From Aplectana chamaeleonis (Eukaryota; Nematoda; Chromadorea; Rhabditida; Cosmocercidae): DNA of 64,000 nt. The DNA lies in contig JAPDOI010000380.1 of assembly GCA_029168955.1 (NCBI GenBank), forward strand, positions 424,501-488,500. The letters run 5' to 3'. Shown piece after piece: positions 1 through 9,252 of the stretch. The position numbers were made by a program, and so were the translations under genes. Every line of letters begins with the position of its first letter. Position 1 is the stretch's first letter. The notes under the pieces were generated by a model. The model worked only from the letters and a program-made list of their open reading frames with translations. It was not told where the DNA came from and made no database searches.

Positions 1-384
1 GGGGCACCAGGCGTGTCTGGGGCACCAAAACGCTTGTTTGCAGCCGTTATTTTGCCGCTCCTGGCTCATTTCTACCGTTCTTTCGACACTGGCAGCCTAG
101 GATCCTTCTCGCCTATCAGTTCACTGTGGAAAGTCAACGAGGATGATCATCATCAGCGCAGCCTTTAATTGCGCTCGATTGAGTACGACGGTGGCACAGG
201 TTAGCTTGGCGGTGGTCTCGTGAATATTCCTATTACAGACCTAAAACCAGAGCTTTCATCGCCGATCTGACGAGAAAATTGATCTTTTGGTGGAGGGCAG
301 ACACTCGTGCTGAACACTCGTGGGCGGAGAGTTTGAAGCAGACCGACTTGAATCGTGCAGCTCCTATTTCTTCTCCCAGGTCTA
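1..384. other. No recognised feature
   Basis: Only short overlapping frames without family resemblance; no repeat structure noticed. Confidence 0.4.
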
Positions 385-556
385 AAGGGGGGTGGTGATC
401 GCAATTTTCCCCAATCGCAGAAAGTGTGGGGGAAACGGGGGAGGGGCGAAGTTTGTGATTGGACGGAGCATGGCTAGTGTCCAATCACGCTCTTTGCTCC
501 TCCTCCGTTTCCAACGCACCTTTTGCAGTTGGGAAACATTGCGACCACCACCCGGT
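385..556. mobile_element. Hairpin MITE
   Basis: The left arm (from ggggggtggtgatcgca at 387) and the right arm (ending tgcgaccaccacccgg at 554) are imperfect reverse complements over about 80 bp. They include an inner pair around gtgattgga / tccaatcac. There is no coding capacity. The short overlapping frames here are by-products of the hairpin. No clear target duplication was seen. Confidence 0.6.
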
Positions 557-1100
557 CGAGATTGTTCGCGAAACACTGCGCAAAGAACGCAAATTTGTAA
601 CTATTTTTGAACGCGCTACTGTCTGTCAGTAGTAGAGTGGCAAGGAACGTCAAACGGCCTGAATGAATATGTATGCTCTTCGATCAGACGTTTGAGCTTT
701 TCCTGCAAGCCTCAAACAACAGCTCGTCGATATGACAGGAGGCTCAACAAAACTTGTCCATTTGCCGTTTATCGTCTATTGGGTTGATAACTGACTTCAA
801 TTGACGTTAACTGTTTAAGACCACTGCATGTAGCCTTGGTAAGCCACAAGCGGTTCACCCGCAGCGTCTTTGAAATTTGGCAGTTCTCCACCCTATTCTA
901 AATTCATGACGCTAACCGTGTTCTAACCGACAGTTTTGTTCTGGAACTACCGTTCAATGCTTGCGCTGTGAACGAACAGAATTTTCTACCTGAGCAGAAA
1001 ACTAAAATTAGTTCAAATAGATGTCTTAAACATAGCCACCTGAGAAAGAAAAACTACTGCATAGCATCAATCTTCAGGAAATAGCACAAAGAAAAGAAAC
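557..1100. other. No recognised feature
   Basis: AT-richer spacer; nothing coding or repetitive recognised before the RTE remnant. Confidence 0.4.
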
Positions 1101-1109
1101 CGTCCTTAA

Positions 1110-2500
1110 GTTCGTTACGTCGTCCATCTACGCAAGTTGCCACTGAGAGCCGTCGAGAAACTCACATCTGCTTGCATTTGTCGGAACGAAGACGAAGTCC
1201 ATAGCTTCTTCGAAACGAGGTTCACAATCCTTCGCAATTTTGTGTTGTTATCAGCGAATAACACGAGGTCATCGGCGTACTCCAGGTCGACAAGAGGAGC
1301 GTCCTGATGGTGGTAGTAACAAGTCCGCAGGAAACTGTTCAGCAACTCTACGCATGATGTCATCAACGGCAAAGTTAAATAGAAAAGGTCTGCTACAGCT
1401 CCTTGCCTTACACCTGTTTTATCCTCGAAAGCACGGTCGATCTTCTAGAACGAAAACCGGCTTTCTCCCCTCTGCTCGTTTCCTCACGATGCTTGATGAG
1501 TAGCTCAAGAATGACGCACTCCCAAAGCTTGAACATGACACGCAGTAGAGAAATCCCCCTACAGTACTTGGGATCCGTGACGGATAACTTCTTGTGAAGA
1601 GGTACGATGATCGCATGTCTCCAAAAATCGGGTATTCCTTTGCTCATCCATATGACAATGATGGTTTTGGTCATTTCACGGATCCTAGAAGTTAGACACA
1701 ATTCACAATTTCAGCATCAGTCGACGGTTTCTCACTGACATCGTATTGTATTTTCTGAACATGCTGGAGCTCAGGTACTGATGGCGCTGGACGATTTAGT
1801 AGTTAACGGTAGGAATCCTTCCATACTGGCAGCGTCGCATCACCAACTGCAACTCCATTTACGGTGCTCAAGACAGGAGAACACCGTAACAACATGTAGG
1901 TTTCCCTCGGATTCTTGTCATCCCAAGACGTTTCGAGCTCCATGGCTCTTACAAGTCCTTTCTCGCTCGCGGTCGATTTGTAGCTGTCGTCGCATTTTCC
2001 TCCTCATACGCTTCTCCTCCAAGAAGTTTCCTGCGGTCCGGAGAGCGCATGCTGTGTTGTAAATGTTGTTTTGCATCAAAGCGTAGTGGATGCACTCGAC
2101 AAAAGAATCAGCGTCGATTAGTCTCTTCTTTGTCCGTACTCCGACGTGAACAGGATCGATGTATGAAGTCTTAAATATGGAGAATGTAGAAGGAAATCTC
2201 GGCAGAGCGTGCAATTGTCCGATGTTTGCTCCACTGAGTAGAACCATTTATCGAAATTTCCGGATTCCTGATCAAGTCTCGTCTTCGCGTTTCACGACAA
2301 CGGCATGTTGACAGTGTGTCTCAGCCACAAAAGTGTTGAGCTTTTCGTAGTAGTACGCATGCTTCAAATTGTCTTTGGCAGTTCCGGTGGGCGCATGGGC
2401 TCTCCCTATCCACAGATTGAATCCTATATGATTACGCAGTCGTAAAAAATGCATTCCTACACGACCTTGAACCGAACTCCGAGACCATACCATTGAAGTC
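1110..2500 (-). mobile_element. RTE-type LINE remnant
   Basis: A decayed non-LTR retrotransposon on the minus strand. From high to low coordinate: an endonuclease-side piece at 2272-2493 (KHAYYYEKLNTF), a linker piece at 1918-2247 (TKKRLIDADSFVECI) and reverse transcriptase pieces at 1408-1701 (AIIVPLHKK) and 1115-1372 with the catalytic YADD (LEYADDLVLFADN). The frames are broken by stops and shifts. The same linker and RT sequence recurs at 20566-22830 on the same strand, so these are two copies of one family. RTE elements encode one ORF with an APE endonuclease and an RT. Confidence 0.75.
1115..1701 (-). pseudogene. RTE reverse transcriptase fragment
   Basis: Two open pieces in different frames cover the fingers and palm of an RTE-type reverse transcriptase. 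The upstream piece has IREMTKTIIVIWMSKG and KYCRGISLL; the downstream piece has the palm motif YADDLVLFA. The region between them contains a frame change. Both aspartates of YADD remain, but the protein cannot be continuous. Confidence 0.75.
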
Positions 2501-2647
2501 CTTCCTTACAGCTATTGCACAGCTTCCCGCTTTCCTACCATCAGCAACCTCAAATTATAACCACGAATCAATACATTCCGCAATTTGCGATTTGCAATAG
2601 TGACATGGTTGAGCACGACGAACACAGAGTTCGCGTAATAATTTTAG

Positions 2648-2780
2648 TCTGATGAATGGACGGGGCTGCGACGGTAGATCACCCCGCGAGAATCGAAATC
2701 TCAATCTCAAGTTAAGCCTCCAACTCCGCAAGATCAGCAGCCTGGTCCATGCGTCAGAATAAATCGACAACGGAAACCAT
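2648..2780 (-). repeat. Dispersed short repeat, copy 1
   Basis: About 133 bp containing the complement of GATCTACCGTCGCAGCCCCG. Related copies lie at 22506-22638 (plus) and 40288-40420 (minus). All share ends of the form atggtttccg...catcagac. There is no coding capacity. It is probably a short non-autonomous element common in the host genome. Confidence 0.75.
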
Positions 2781-2997
2781 TGTTCCGTGTCAAATAGGGA
2801 GCCGCGACGCTGCTTGGCGCGAACAATTGCACAGGGGAAAAAGAAATTTTGATGGCTATCGATCCAGTCATTTCTCTGCCAATAACTGAACGCAGCTTCT
2901 TAGTTCAATGCCACGTATGATGACAACACACCAGCGTCGTGGCACAAATATATTTTTGCGAGTTGTGACAGCGGTCTGACATGCTATGCAAGCTGCT

Positions 2998-3727
2998 CTG
3001 CCGATTCGAGACTTGATGCTCCGGGGAGAGCGACCTTTATCACGCTCTGTTATCATTAGGCATCAAATTCACCATTAGCGCCGTCATCAAAGCTTATCCG
3101 CGCAAATGGTGAATTTGCTGAGCGGTCGGATATCAGTCAGCGCAAAGGGTGAAATTACCGCCGGTGCTGGCATCTCAGAAATTTCTACACAAGTGAAAAC
3201 ATCTCAGCGAAAACATTATGAAACGATTGATCACGTCTCGATGTGTTTACCATGAGCACAGATGGTATAAAAGCCGCCTCATCTCACTAGAGTCCTCAAT
3301 CGGCATTCTGATGCCGGCCCTGAAAGGTGACTTTGGATCACCCTCCGGAGGCCAGCATAATTTTGGCTGCTGTGAGTTTACAGTGGGTATCCTCACGGCG
3401 GGGGGGGGGCGAGTTACGCCGCGGTCCGCAGAGGGTTGCTCCTCACCGCAGATCTCGGTGAAGATCACGCCCATGTTGCGGACAAAGCGGGGCTTGGTAA
3501 ACTCACCCATTTTTCGAGGTAAATTCACCTCATTTTCGCGGTAAATTAGACCCTCTGTAGCTGCCAGTTCGCACCATTTTCACAGGATATTCACCCCATT
3601 CTCATTCATCGTAGCGGCAAATTCACCCATACAGTCAATTTAACGCGGCAAATTAAGACGTCATGCCGACTTGTACATGAGCATCAAGTCTCTTTGGCTG
3701 AGGCATCAAGTCTCGAATTGGCAGTGT
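2998..3727. mobile_element. Foldback-like element, copy with TTCACC arms
   Basis: The outer inverted repeat is ctgccgattcgagacttgat at 2998 against its complement ending at 3727. Inside are degenerate repeated 'aaattcacc/ggtgaattt' units at both ends (3065-3165 and 3490-3650). The unique core, about 3212-3530, is clearly homologous to 56220-56530 (shared tgatcacgtc, tctaatgccggccctg-type and ctccggagg blocks), but the arms of the two elements differ completely. It carries no transposase. Confidence 0.5.
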
Positions 3728-3956
3728 GTCGAAATGATGTTCCCATGATATGTACCTTCGCTTGCACATATGAGTGGCAAATGATAGACAGCGAGGAAGC
3801 AGAACAGAGACCGAAAGAGTAGCATCCCTCATACATGCGCCATGAGTTAGTATGTGAATTTCGTTTTGACACAGAAGGTTCCCTAGTCCGTCTCCATAGT
3901 AAAGTAAGCCGCACAATACCTGTAGAGCGCGGAACGACTTGATCAGTAACCATGCA
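3728..3956. other. Spacer before the PAT/DIRS element
   Basis: Two overlapping minus frames with no recognisable family. Confidence 0.3.
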
Positions 3957-3959
3957 AGT

Positions 3960-4089
3960 GTAGTTTTGAATTATCGATCGGGCGCCGACGACCCCGTCGT
4001 GTCACCCAGAGAGGGCGGAGCCACGCGACCCAGGGTGGCCCAGCAGAGGTGGGGACCATTGCAGGTCTTCAGCGTCTTCAGGAGCGGTC
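3960..4089 (+). repeat. PAT-type direct repeat, left copy (A1)
   Basis: From gtgtagttttgaattatcga through ggtcttcagcgtcttca; about 90% the same as 6725-6858. It stands immediately before the gag start codon. Confidence 0.75.
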
Positions 4090-4092
4090 ACG

Positions 4093-4830
4093 ATGGATGA
4101 AGGCTCTTCGCTGCAGCAGCAACCAACGGAGATCGCGTACGAGGAGACCGTGCAGAGTGCGATACGTCTGGACCCCAGGGACCTGCAGTTCATCATCGAC
4201 GCAGTGAGGACAGAACCCAACCTGTTGCCACCGCCGACTCCAACAGCCCCGAAATTCAAGAGGGAAGGCTACGCGAAGCAGTACGAATTCAACGCTGTAA
4301 TCATCCAGAAGTTGGTTCCTTTGCAGAATATTCCCGATATTGCTGATATTATTTCTGATGTGATTCATGACCTATCATCTCGGAACGAGACGTTGATCAT
4401 CGCAGATGACCACCCGGACGTTTTTCAATATCTGGAGAAAAAGACGAAGGCGGATACCCTGCGAGCAACAGATCCCAGATTGAGCGACTTTCTGGAATCA
4501 GTGAAGAAGAAGGAAGAAGAGGGATCCAGGAAACGAAAAATTCCTTCAGATCAGCCCTTTCGTAAGAGGGAAGCAGCCTGGCCCCCTGCTTCCCCCTATC
4601 CTCCGCCCCCCTTCTACGTGCCCAACGCAAATCTTCGCCACGGCTTCAGTAACCCGCAGTATGATCCCTACTGGAGTCGACCGGATTTCCCTAACAGGAC
4701 CTCTGTCTACAAGAGGGACCCTCGACCATCCGACAGATCTTTCCAGAAAGATCAAGACAGGAGAAGAAGTCAATGCAAGGAGTGTGGTCGCGAAGGTCAC
4801 TGGTGGAGGGAATGCCCAGCCAGAAAATAG
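4093..4830 (+). CDS. Gag-like protein of PAT/DIRS element
   Basis: An intact 245-residue frame starting with ATG just after the left direct repeat. The N-terminal half is acidic and helical, with a RLDPRDLQFIIDAV segment; the middle is lysine/arginine-rich; then comes a proline/aromatic-rich stretch. It ends in one zinc knuckle, CKECGREGHWWREC (CX2CX4HX4C), around residues 227-240, as in nucleocapsid-type gag proteins. The RT frame begins right after the stop. It is probably the RNA-binding structural protein. No transposon frame in the window is better preserved. Confidence 0.75.
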   Translation: MDEGSSLQQQPTEIAYEETVQSAIRLDPRDLQFIIDAVRTEPNLLPPPTPTAPKFKREGYAKQYEFNAVIIQKLVPLQNIPDIADIISDVIHDLSSRNETLIIADDHPDVFQYLEKKTKADTLRATDPRLSDFLESVKKKEEEGSRKRKIPSDQPFRKREAAWPPASPYPPPPFYVPNANLRHGFSNPQYDPYWSRPDFPNRTSVYKRDPRPSDRSFQKDQDRRRSQCKECGREGHWWRECPARK

Positions 4831-4839
4831 TGAGTTTTA

Positions 4840-6644
4840 TGCCGGTTCGATTCACGATTATCGATCTGTTTGGTCGGCTCTCGAGCCTTCTCAGTTGGTC
4901 TCGACCACGATTGCATATGGGTACTCGTTGCCTTTTATATCCTCACCGACTAAGCCGGTAGTTGTGCCAAACAGACGCTCTGCTCTCGAGCACGACAGTT
5001 TTGTTACAGCAGAAATTACAGGTCTTCTTTCGTCAGGTGCGATCAGAAAAAATGCACGTCCTGCCACCCCAGGGTTTTTTGACCACGTTTGATTTCAAAT
5101 CGGGCTACCACCATGTTCTAGTTTGTGATGAGCACATAGACTTCCTAGGCTTTGAGTGGGATGGCGCATTCTATCAATTTCTGTGCCTTCCATTTGGTCT
5201 TTGCTCAGCCCCGCATATTTTCACGAAAATATTGCGACCATTTATCAGAAAATGGAGATCACAAGGGATAGGCGTTGCCATCTACCTGGACGACGGCATT
5301 ATTTTCGAATCTTCCAGAGAAAGCTGTTCAAAATCATCAGCTGTCGTCAGGCGTGATCTCGAGAACGCGGGTTGGCACTTCGCTTCCGAAAAATGTAACT
5401 GGACTCCGGCACACGTCGCCACATGGTTAGGGTTTTCTACTGATTTAGAAAAAATGTTGATTTCCATCTCTATGGACAGATTAGAAAGAGCTCGGGCCAG
5501 ACTAAAGGAAATTTTGAGGGTGCCACAACCCTCTCTCTACGAAAGGTTAAGATGGACAGGCACAGTGGCTTCTCTAAGCTTAGTGATGAACATTTCAGAT
5601 ATCAGGAATTCCCGAGCAGTAGCCAGAGAGGTAGCCAGAGTTCAGTCGCAGGACCTCCCACTCTCTTTCAAATGGAGGAAAACGGAGTTTGAGAGCAGTG
5701 AGTTGGCTTACTGGAGTTCACGTCTATTATTGGCCCCGTGTAAATCTCTTCTTCCTCCCGAGGAGCCCGAAATATACCGAAGCTTCATATATGTGGACGC
5801 TTCGTCTCATTCTGTGGGTGCGATACTCAAAAATTCTTGCGACGGCATCCTGGCAAGCTCTTTCCGTGAACTTCCGTCTGAATTACGGCTAGAATCTAGC
5901 ACCGCAAGGGAACTTTTTGCTATTCAGTTTGGTTTAGAAGCCTTCCATAAGGAACTTTTTGAACACACCGTTGTTTATACGGACAATCAAGCTGCAACTA
6001 TCATCCACGAAAAAGGAAGCCTTTCCCTAAAACTACATAATCTGGCCCAGAAAATCTGGAAATTGGAGGAAATGAATGGTTTACACGTAAGACTCCGGTG
6101 GATACCTAGATCCTTGAATCAAGAAGCAGATGAAGCTAGTCGACTGATAGATTTCGACGACTGGCGCATAAATGAGAGGATTTTCACAAAAATAACTAGT
6201 AGATGGGGCGTACCAGTTGCGGACCTTTTCGCAAACGATAGAAATTCTAAATGTCAAATATTTTATTCCAGCTGCCTGTGCCCAGGAACGTCAGGGGTCG
6301 ACTCGTTCGCAATCCCAGATGCTTGGACTTCAGGACTTCTTTGGTTAGTTCCTCCAGTTTCGCTTATTTCAAGAGTGTTGAAATGGTGCTTACATTACAA
6401 ATCGGTGGGAATCTTAGGCTGCCCCTTGTGGCCTTCTCAACCTTTCTTTCCATTGCTGAAGAAGCACGAGTATCACTGGGCTGATTTTGTGATCGATGGT
6501 GTTCTATTCCCTGTAGGAACAAAGATTTTCGAGGAGGAGGCCCTTCCAGGTGCTTTCGGGTCCCAATTCGCTAAATCTCCTTTTATGTTTCTGCTTTTGA
6601 ACTTCAGCCCTACTCCTAGGGAAAAGAAATCAATCCCCTTCTAG
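4840..6644 (+). pseudogene. DIRS-type reverse transcriptase / RNase H, internally deleted
   Basis: The first 80 codons (to about 5092) read WSALEPSQLVSTTIAYGY and EITGLLSSGAIRK, the N-terminal RT lead-in. The frame then changes and resumes at FLTTFDFKSGYHHV (RT motif A, D present). It continues LPFGLCSAPHIFTK and the catalytic box YLDDG. The segment that should lie between (consensus NPLS...LDLR.LN) is missing, so a deletion plus a shift sits near 5080-5095. RNase H follows, with YVDASSHSVG, STARELFAIQF, YTDNQAA and EADEASR carrying the acidic residues. After that comes the DIRS-typical VADLFANDRNSKC. The downstream 1.6 kb is open without stops. Confidence 0.8.
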
Positions 6645-6724
6645 TCCCCCGGCTTTGCAATTCCACTGCCCCAGTGTACTCGATCGATGATTCAAAATGG
6701 TATTTATACCAGAGAGTATCGGAG

Positions 6725-6858
6725 GTATAAGTGTAGTTTTGAATTATCGATCGGGCGCCGACGACCCCGTCGGGTCATCCAGATTGGGCGGAGCCAGGGT
6801 GGCTCAGCAGAGGTGGGGGCCATTCCAGGTCTTCAGCGTCTTCACGGGCGGTCAGCCC
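6725..6858 (+). repeat. PAT-type direct repeat, internal copy (A2)
   Basis: Repeats 3960-4089 in the same orientation, here between the RT/RNase H and recombinase frames. A run of A (6890-6900) follows shortly after. Confidence 0.75.
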
Positions 6859-6960
6859 GCCGGCCCGCCCAGCGCAGAGGCGCTTTAATTAAAAAAAAAA
6901 CCACGTCGTAATTCAGACTCGCCTTTTACAGCACCAAGATTTTGACAAGGAGCAGCCCTT

Positions 6961-7868
6961 GTGCACCAGTCCAGCGCTCTGGGTCTATCCGAGGCAGGCG
7001 CAGTGATCGGTATATCGTTGACATCCGGCAGAGCTTCTTCGACAATCGCTGCATACAGTGCGCAGCTTCAGCGTTTAGATGCGTGGAGAAGGAATCTCAA
7101 GATTCCCGGGCTCCCTTTCCCCCAACTGAGGACCTATTATGTGGCCCAATGTGCCACGGATGGGAGACAAAATTCACTTCCTTGGTAATCGCGACGCTTA
7201 ATTATTTCCATGGTCCCCTACCCGCAGTAGAGCGCGGCATCGAAGAGAGCATTATAGAATCGGAGAGGCGGTTGACTCCCCCGACCAAGCACTACGCTAA
7301 GGCAGACCCATCCAGTCTACGTAAAATGGTTTCCGAAGGTACCATTAGTGCGGACCCCAACATCAAGCAGGCAGGCGTAGTAGCTCTCCTCCAGTTTAAG
7401 GCATTGCTTAGGTTCAGCGAAGCGAGGAAACTACGGGTCGTGGAGGTAGTGCGCAAAGAGCAAGGGTTGTGGTCAATTTTCATCCAAAAATCCAAAACGG
7501 ACCAATTCAAATCCGGGGCTTCCCTATCTATCAAGGTGGACAAGTTGGAAGATGACCTGCTTTCCAACTATATTTCGTCTGTGGCTAACCAAACCTTCCT
7601 TTTTCAGTCCTCTACAACAGGGTTCCCGCTCACGTATGCTACTTTGAGGGACCGGCTTAAGGCTTTACTCAGTGCTACACAATTAGATCACCTTTGTATT
7701 ACTTCACATTCTTTTAGGGGAGGTGCAGCTTCTCACGCCCTCGACTTGGGGTACGACCAAACAAGAGTCATGCAGGCTGGTAGATGGAGATCGGTAAAGG
7801 CCTTCAACTCCTACGTCAACCCCAAGCCCTTATATCTACCCACTGACTCCCAGGACTTCCCCTCTTAG
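6961..7868 (+). pseudogene. Tyrosine recombinase of PAT/DIRS element, frameshifted
   Basis: The N-terminal core-binding part is in one frame (6961-7188: SGRASSTIAAYSAQLQRLDA) and the catalytic part in another (to 7868), with the shift near 7175-7190. Catalytic residues of the phage-integrase fold are visible: R in RFSEARKL, K in QKSKTDQF, HSFR (H..R), the W/H-position box AGRWRS and the nucleophile in FNSYV. It ends with TAG at 7866-7868. In DIRS/PAT elements this enzyme replaces the DDE integrase and inserts a circular DNA copy. Confidence 0.8.
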
Positions 7869-8100
7869 TTGTCTGGTCGCTGTTATTGTATTGGTACTCC
7901 TCCCAGTGGATCTCTTTGCTCATTTCCATTGTTCTCGGGTGTTCCGACAAGACGATATGTACTCATTTCGTTCCTTTACGATCCTAGGTTTCCTCACCCT
8001 AGCGCGTTGTATGCGTATGAGCCGCTTTTCGTGAACTCATGTAAATTCCCCGGTTATTGCATTTTGTAATTAGATTTCATCGTAACCACGTTTTACTCTG

Positions 8101-8340
8101 CGTCGACTTGCTGTGTTCGCACACTATAAGGCGTATTGGAATGCAAGTAGCATATACTGTAAATAGTTTAAGACATTAATACTGTACAAGAATAGTTTTC
8201 GTATGGCTGCTGCTTTGATATTTATGTATGATATTTAATGTAAATACATTAATGAGAAATGCTCAGGTATTCATATAGGTGTTGCAATAGTTATCCGCTC
8301 CCAAAGAATGACACACTGAATAAACCTGCATCACTTCGAC
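8101..8340. other. AT-rich spacer
   Basis: Possible right end of the PAT/DIRS element and intron sequence; nothing coding recognised. Confidence 0.3.
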
Positions 8341-8375
8341 TACGATAGCTTGCCATTGGATTTGCAACTACTCGC

Positions 8376-8485
8376 CTTAGTTCTGCCATACTGTTCCACT
8401 AGGCAATCCGTCTTCTGACGATATTTTTCTATCCAATCATCTTTCCACCATTTACCATACACTCCTTTGGCGTCATAATTTTTTC
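8376..8485 (-). CDS. Neprilysin-like exon after the zinc motif (WW..C..QYG)
   Basis: The minus-strand frame after an acceptor (caatttag, next to 8485) reads NYDAKGVYGKWWKDDW, then IEKYRQKTDCLVEQYG. M13 peptidases continue after HExxH with 'YD..G....WW.......F....C...QY', and the W, W, C and QYG positions all match. The phase agrees exactly with the 8611-8684 exon across an intron of about 125 bp. The 3' end is uncertain: the frame runs to a stop at 8340, and the best donor is a GC type (AAG|gcgagt) at about 8375. The next exons should carry the third zinc ligand, but none was found in 1-8340, where the PAT/DIRS element sits. Confidence 0.75.
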
Positions 8486-8610
8486 CTAAATTGTGAAAGT
8501 GGTGAGCCTGAGTTCAAATAATCTTGTGTTGTAGTCGGTGAGACTGTAGCAGTACTAGATACTAGCATAAATTAAAGGAGACTCCCACGATGTGAATTTT
8601 CAGTACACAC

Positions 8611-8684
8611 CGTTCTCGCCAACATCGAATCCGTGTGAGATCTCATGTCCAATAATGGAGCCAAGACTTCCAAGAGTGAATGAT
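8611..8684 (-). CDS. Neprilysin-like exon with HEISH zinc-binding motif
   Basis: A 74 bp minus-strand exon lies between an acceptor (tttacag, next to 8684) and a donor (gtgtgt, next to 8611). It encodes SFTLGSLGSIIGHEISHGFD followed by VGENG. M13 peptidases have 'G.(I/L)G.VIGHE(I/L)(T/S)HGFDDQG', where the two histidines bind zinc and the glutamate is catalytic; all three are present. When spliced to the 8.4 kb exon the join gives GENGKNYDAKG, matching the family's 'G..YD..G'. This is the strongest single match in the gene. The residues needed for catalysis in this exon are intact, so the exon itself shows no sign of decay. Confidence 0.8.
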
Positions 8685-8689
8685 CTGTA

Positions 8690-9252
8690 AACCATCAGTA
8701 GAAATATGTGTATGAACTGCGTTTCACTTCCTTATTTCTTAGCGTATGCTTGCAGATGCGCCAGATCACAATTATGAATTGGAATAGTAAGGATGCCTGT
8801 TTTTTTTCGCTGCAGATTGGAATGAAATGCGACAGAAGTGTCTGCCGCGAAGATCGTATAAGATCATTCCCGGAAAAAAACGCGCTAACCTCACGGCCCC
8901 ACCACGCAGCAGAGCGGAAAGTTTGAGAAACATGTAGGACACATGCTCAGGCGCAAAGCGGCATTGGTAATCGCCGGCCTCGTCTTCCTGCTGTCACATA
9001 GTGCCGTCCCTGCTGTTCCTGTGGCTGTGCCTTGCCCCAGGCGCAGTGTTTTTCTCAAACCTGTTCCCGTCGACTTCACATACAACTTCAATCAACCGAG
9101 CTTTCACTTTCGAGCAGTGCAGCAATAACCTGACACAGTCTCCACGCTCTGTAGAACCGCAAGTAACCTTGTGTGCCTCTGTGGAGCGAGAACCACATTT
9201 CGCTTACCTTGCTTCCGGTGCGACATGTGGTTGAAGTCGGCTAGGTCCACTA
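8690..9252. other. Intronic spacer with a small secreted-like ORF
   Basis: A 61-codon plus frame at 8943-9128 starts MLRRKAALVIAGLVFLLSHS, which looks like a signal peptide, but it has no family match and lies antisense inside the presumed gene. A minus-strand piece near 8790 (TGILTIPIHN) resembles the M13 'PAGIL' step but its phases do not fit the neighbouring exons. Neither is called. Confidence 0.2.

Larger units (their letters stand above)
3957..8100 (+). mobile_element. PAT/DIRS-type tyrosine-recombinase retrotransposon, damaged
   Basis: Three retroelement coding regions lie in order on the plus strand: gag with a zinc knuckle (4093-4830), RT/RNase H (about 4840-6644) and tyrosine recombinase (6961-7868). 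A leading sequence of about 130 bp (tagttttgaattatcgatcg at 3962) is repeated directly at 6727-6858, as expected for the split direct repeats of PAT-type elements. There is no integrase or protease. The RT has an internal deletion and the recombinase a frameshift, so this copy is dead. The right end is uncertain; no copy of a terminal B repeat was identified. Confidence 0.8.

Noticed and set aside
8770..8830. Extra neprilysin exon (TGILTIPIHN)
   Set aside because: Resembles the M13 'PAGIL' segment but neither border gives a phase compatible with the 11.3 kb or 8.65 kb exons; too short to accept.
8943..9128. Small secreted protein gene
   Set aside because: Signal-peptide-like start but no family, no splice context and antisense to the presumed gene.
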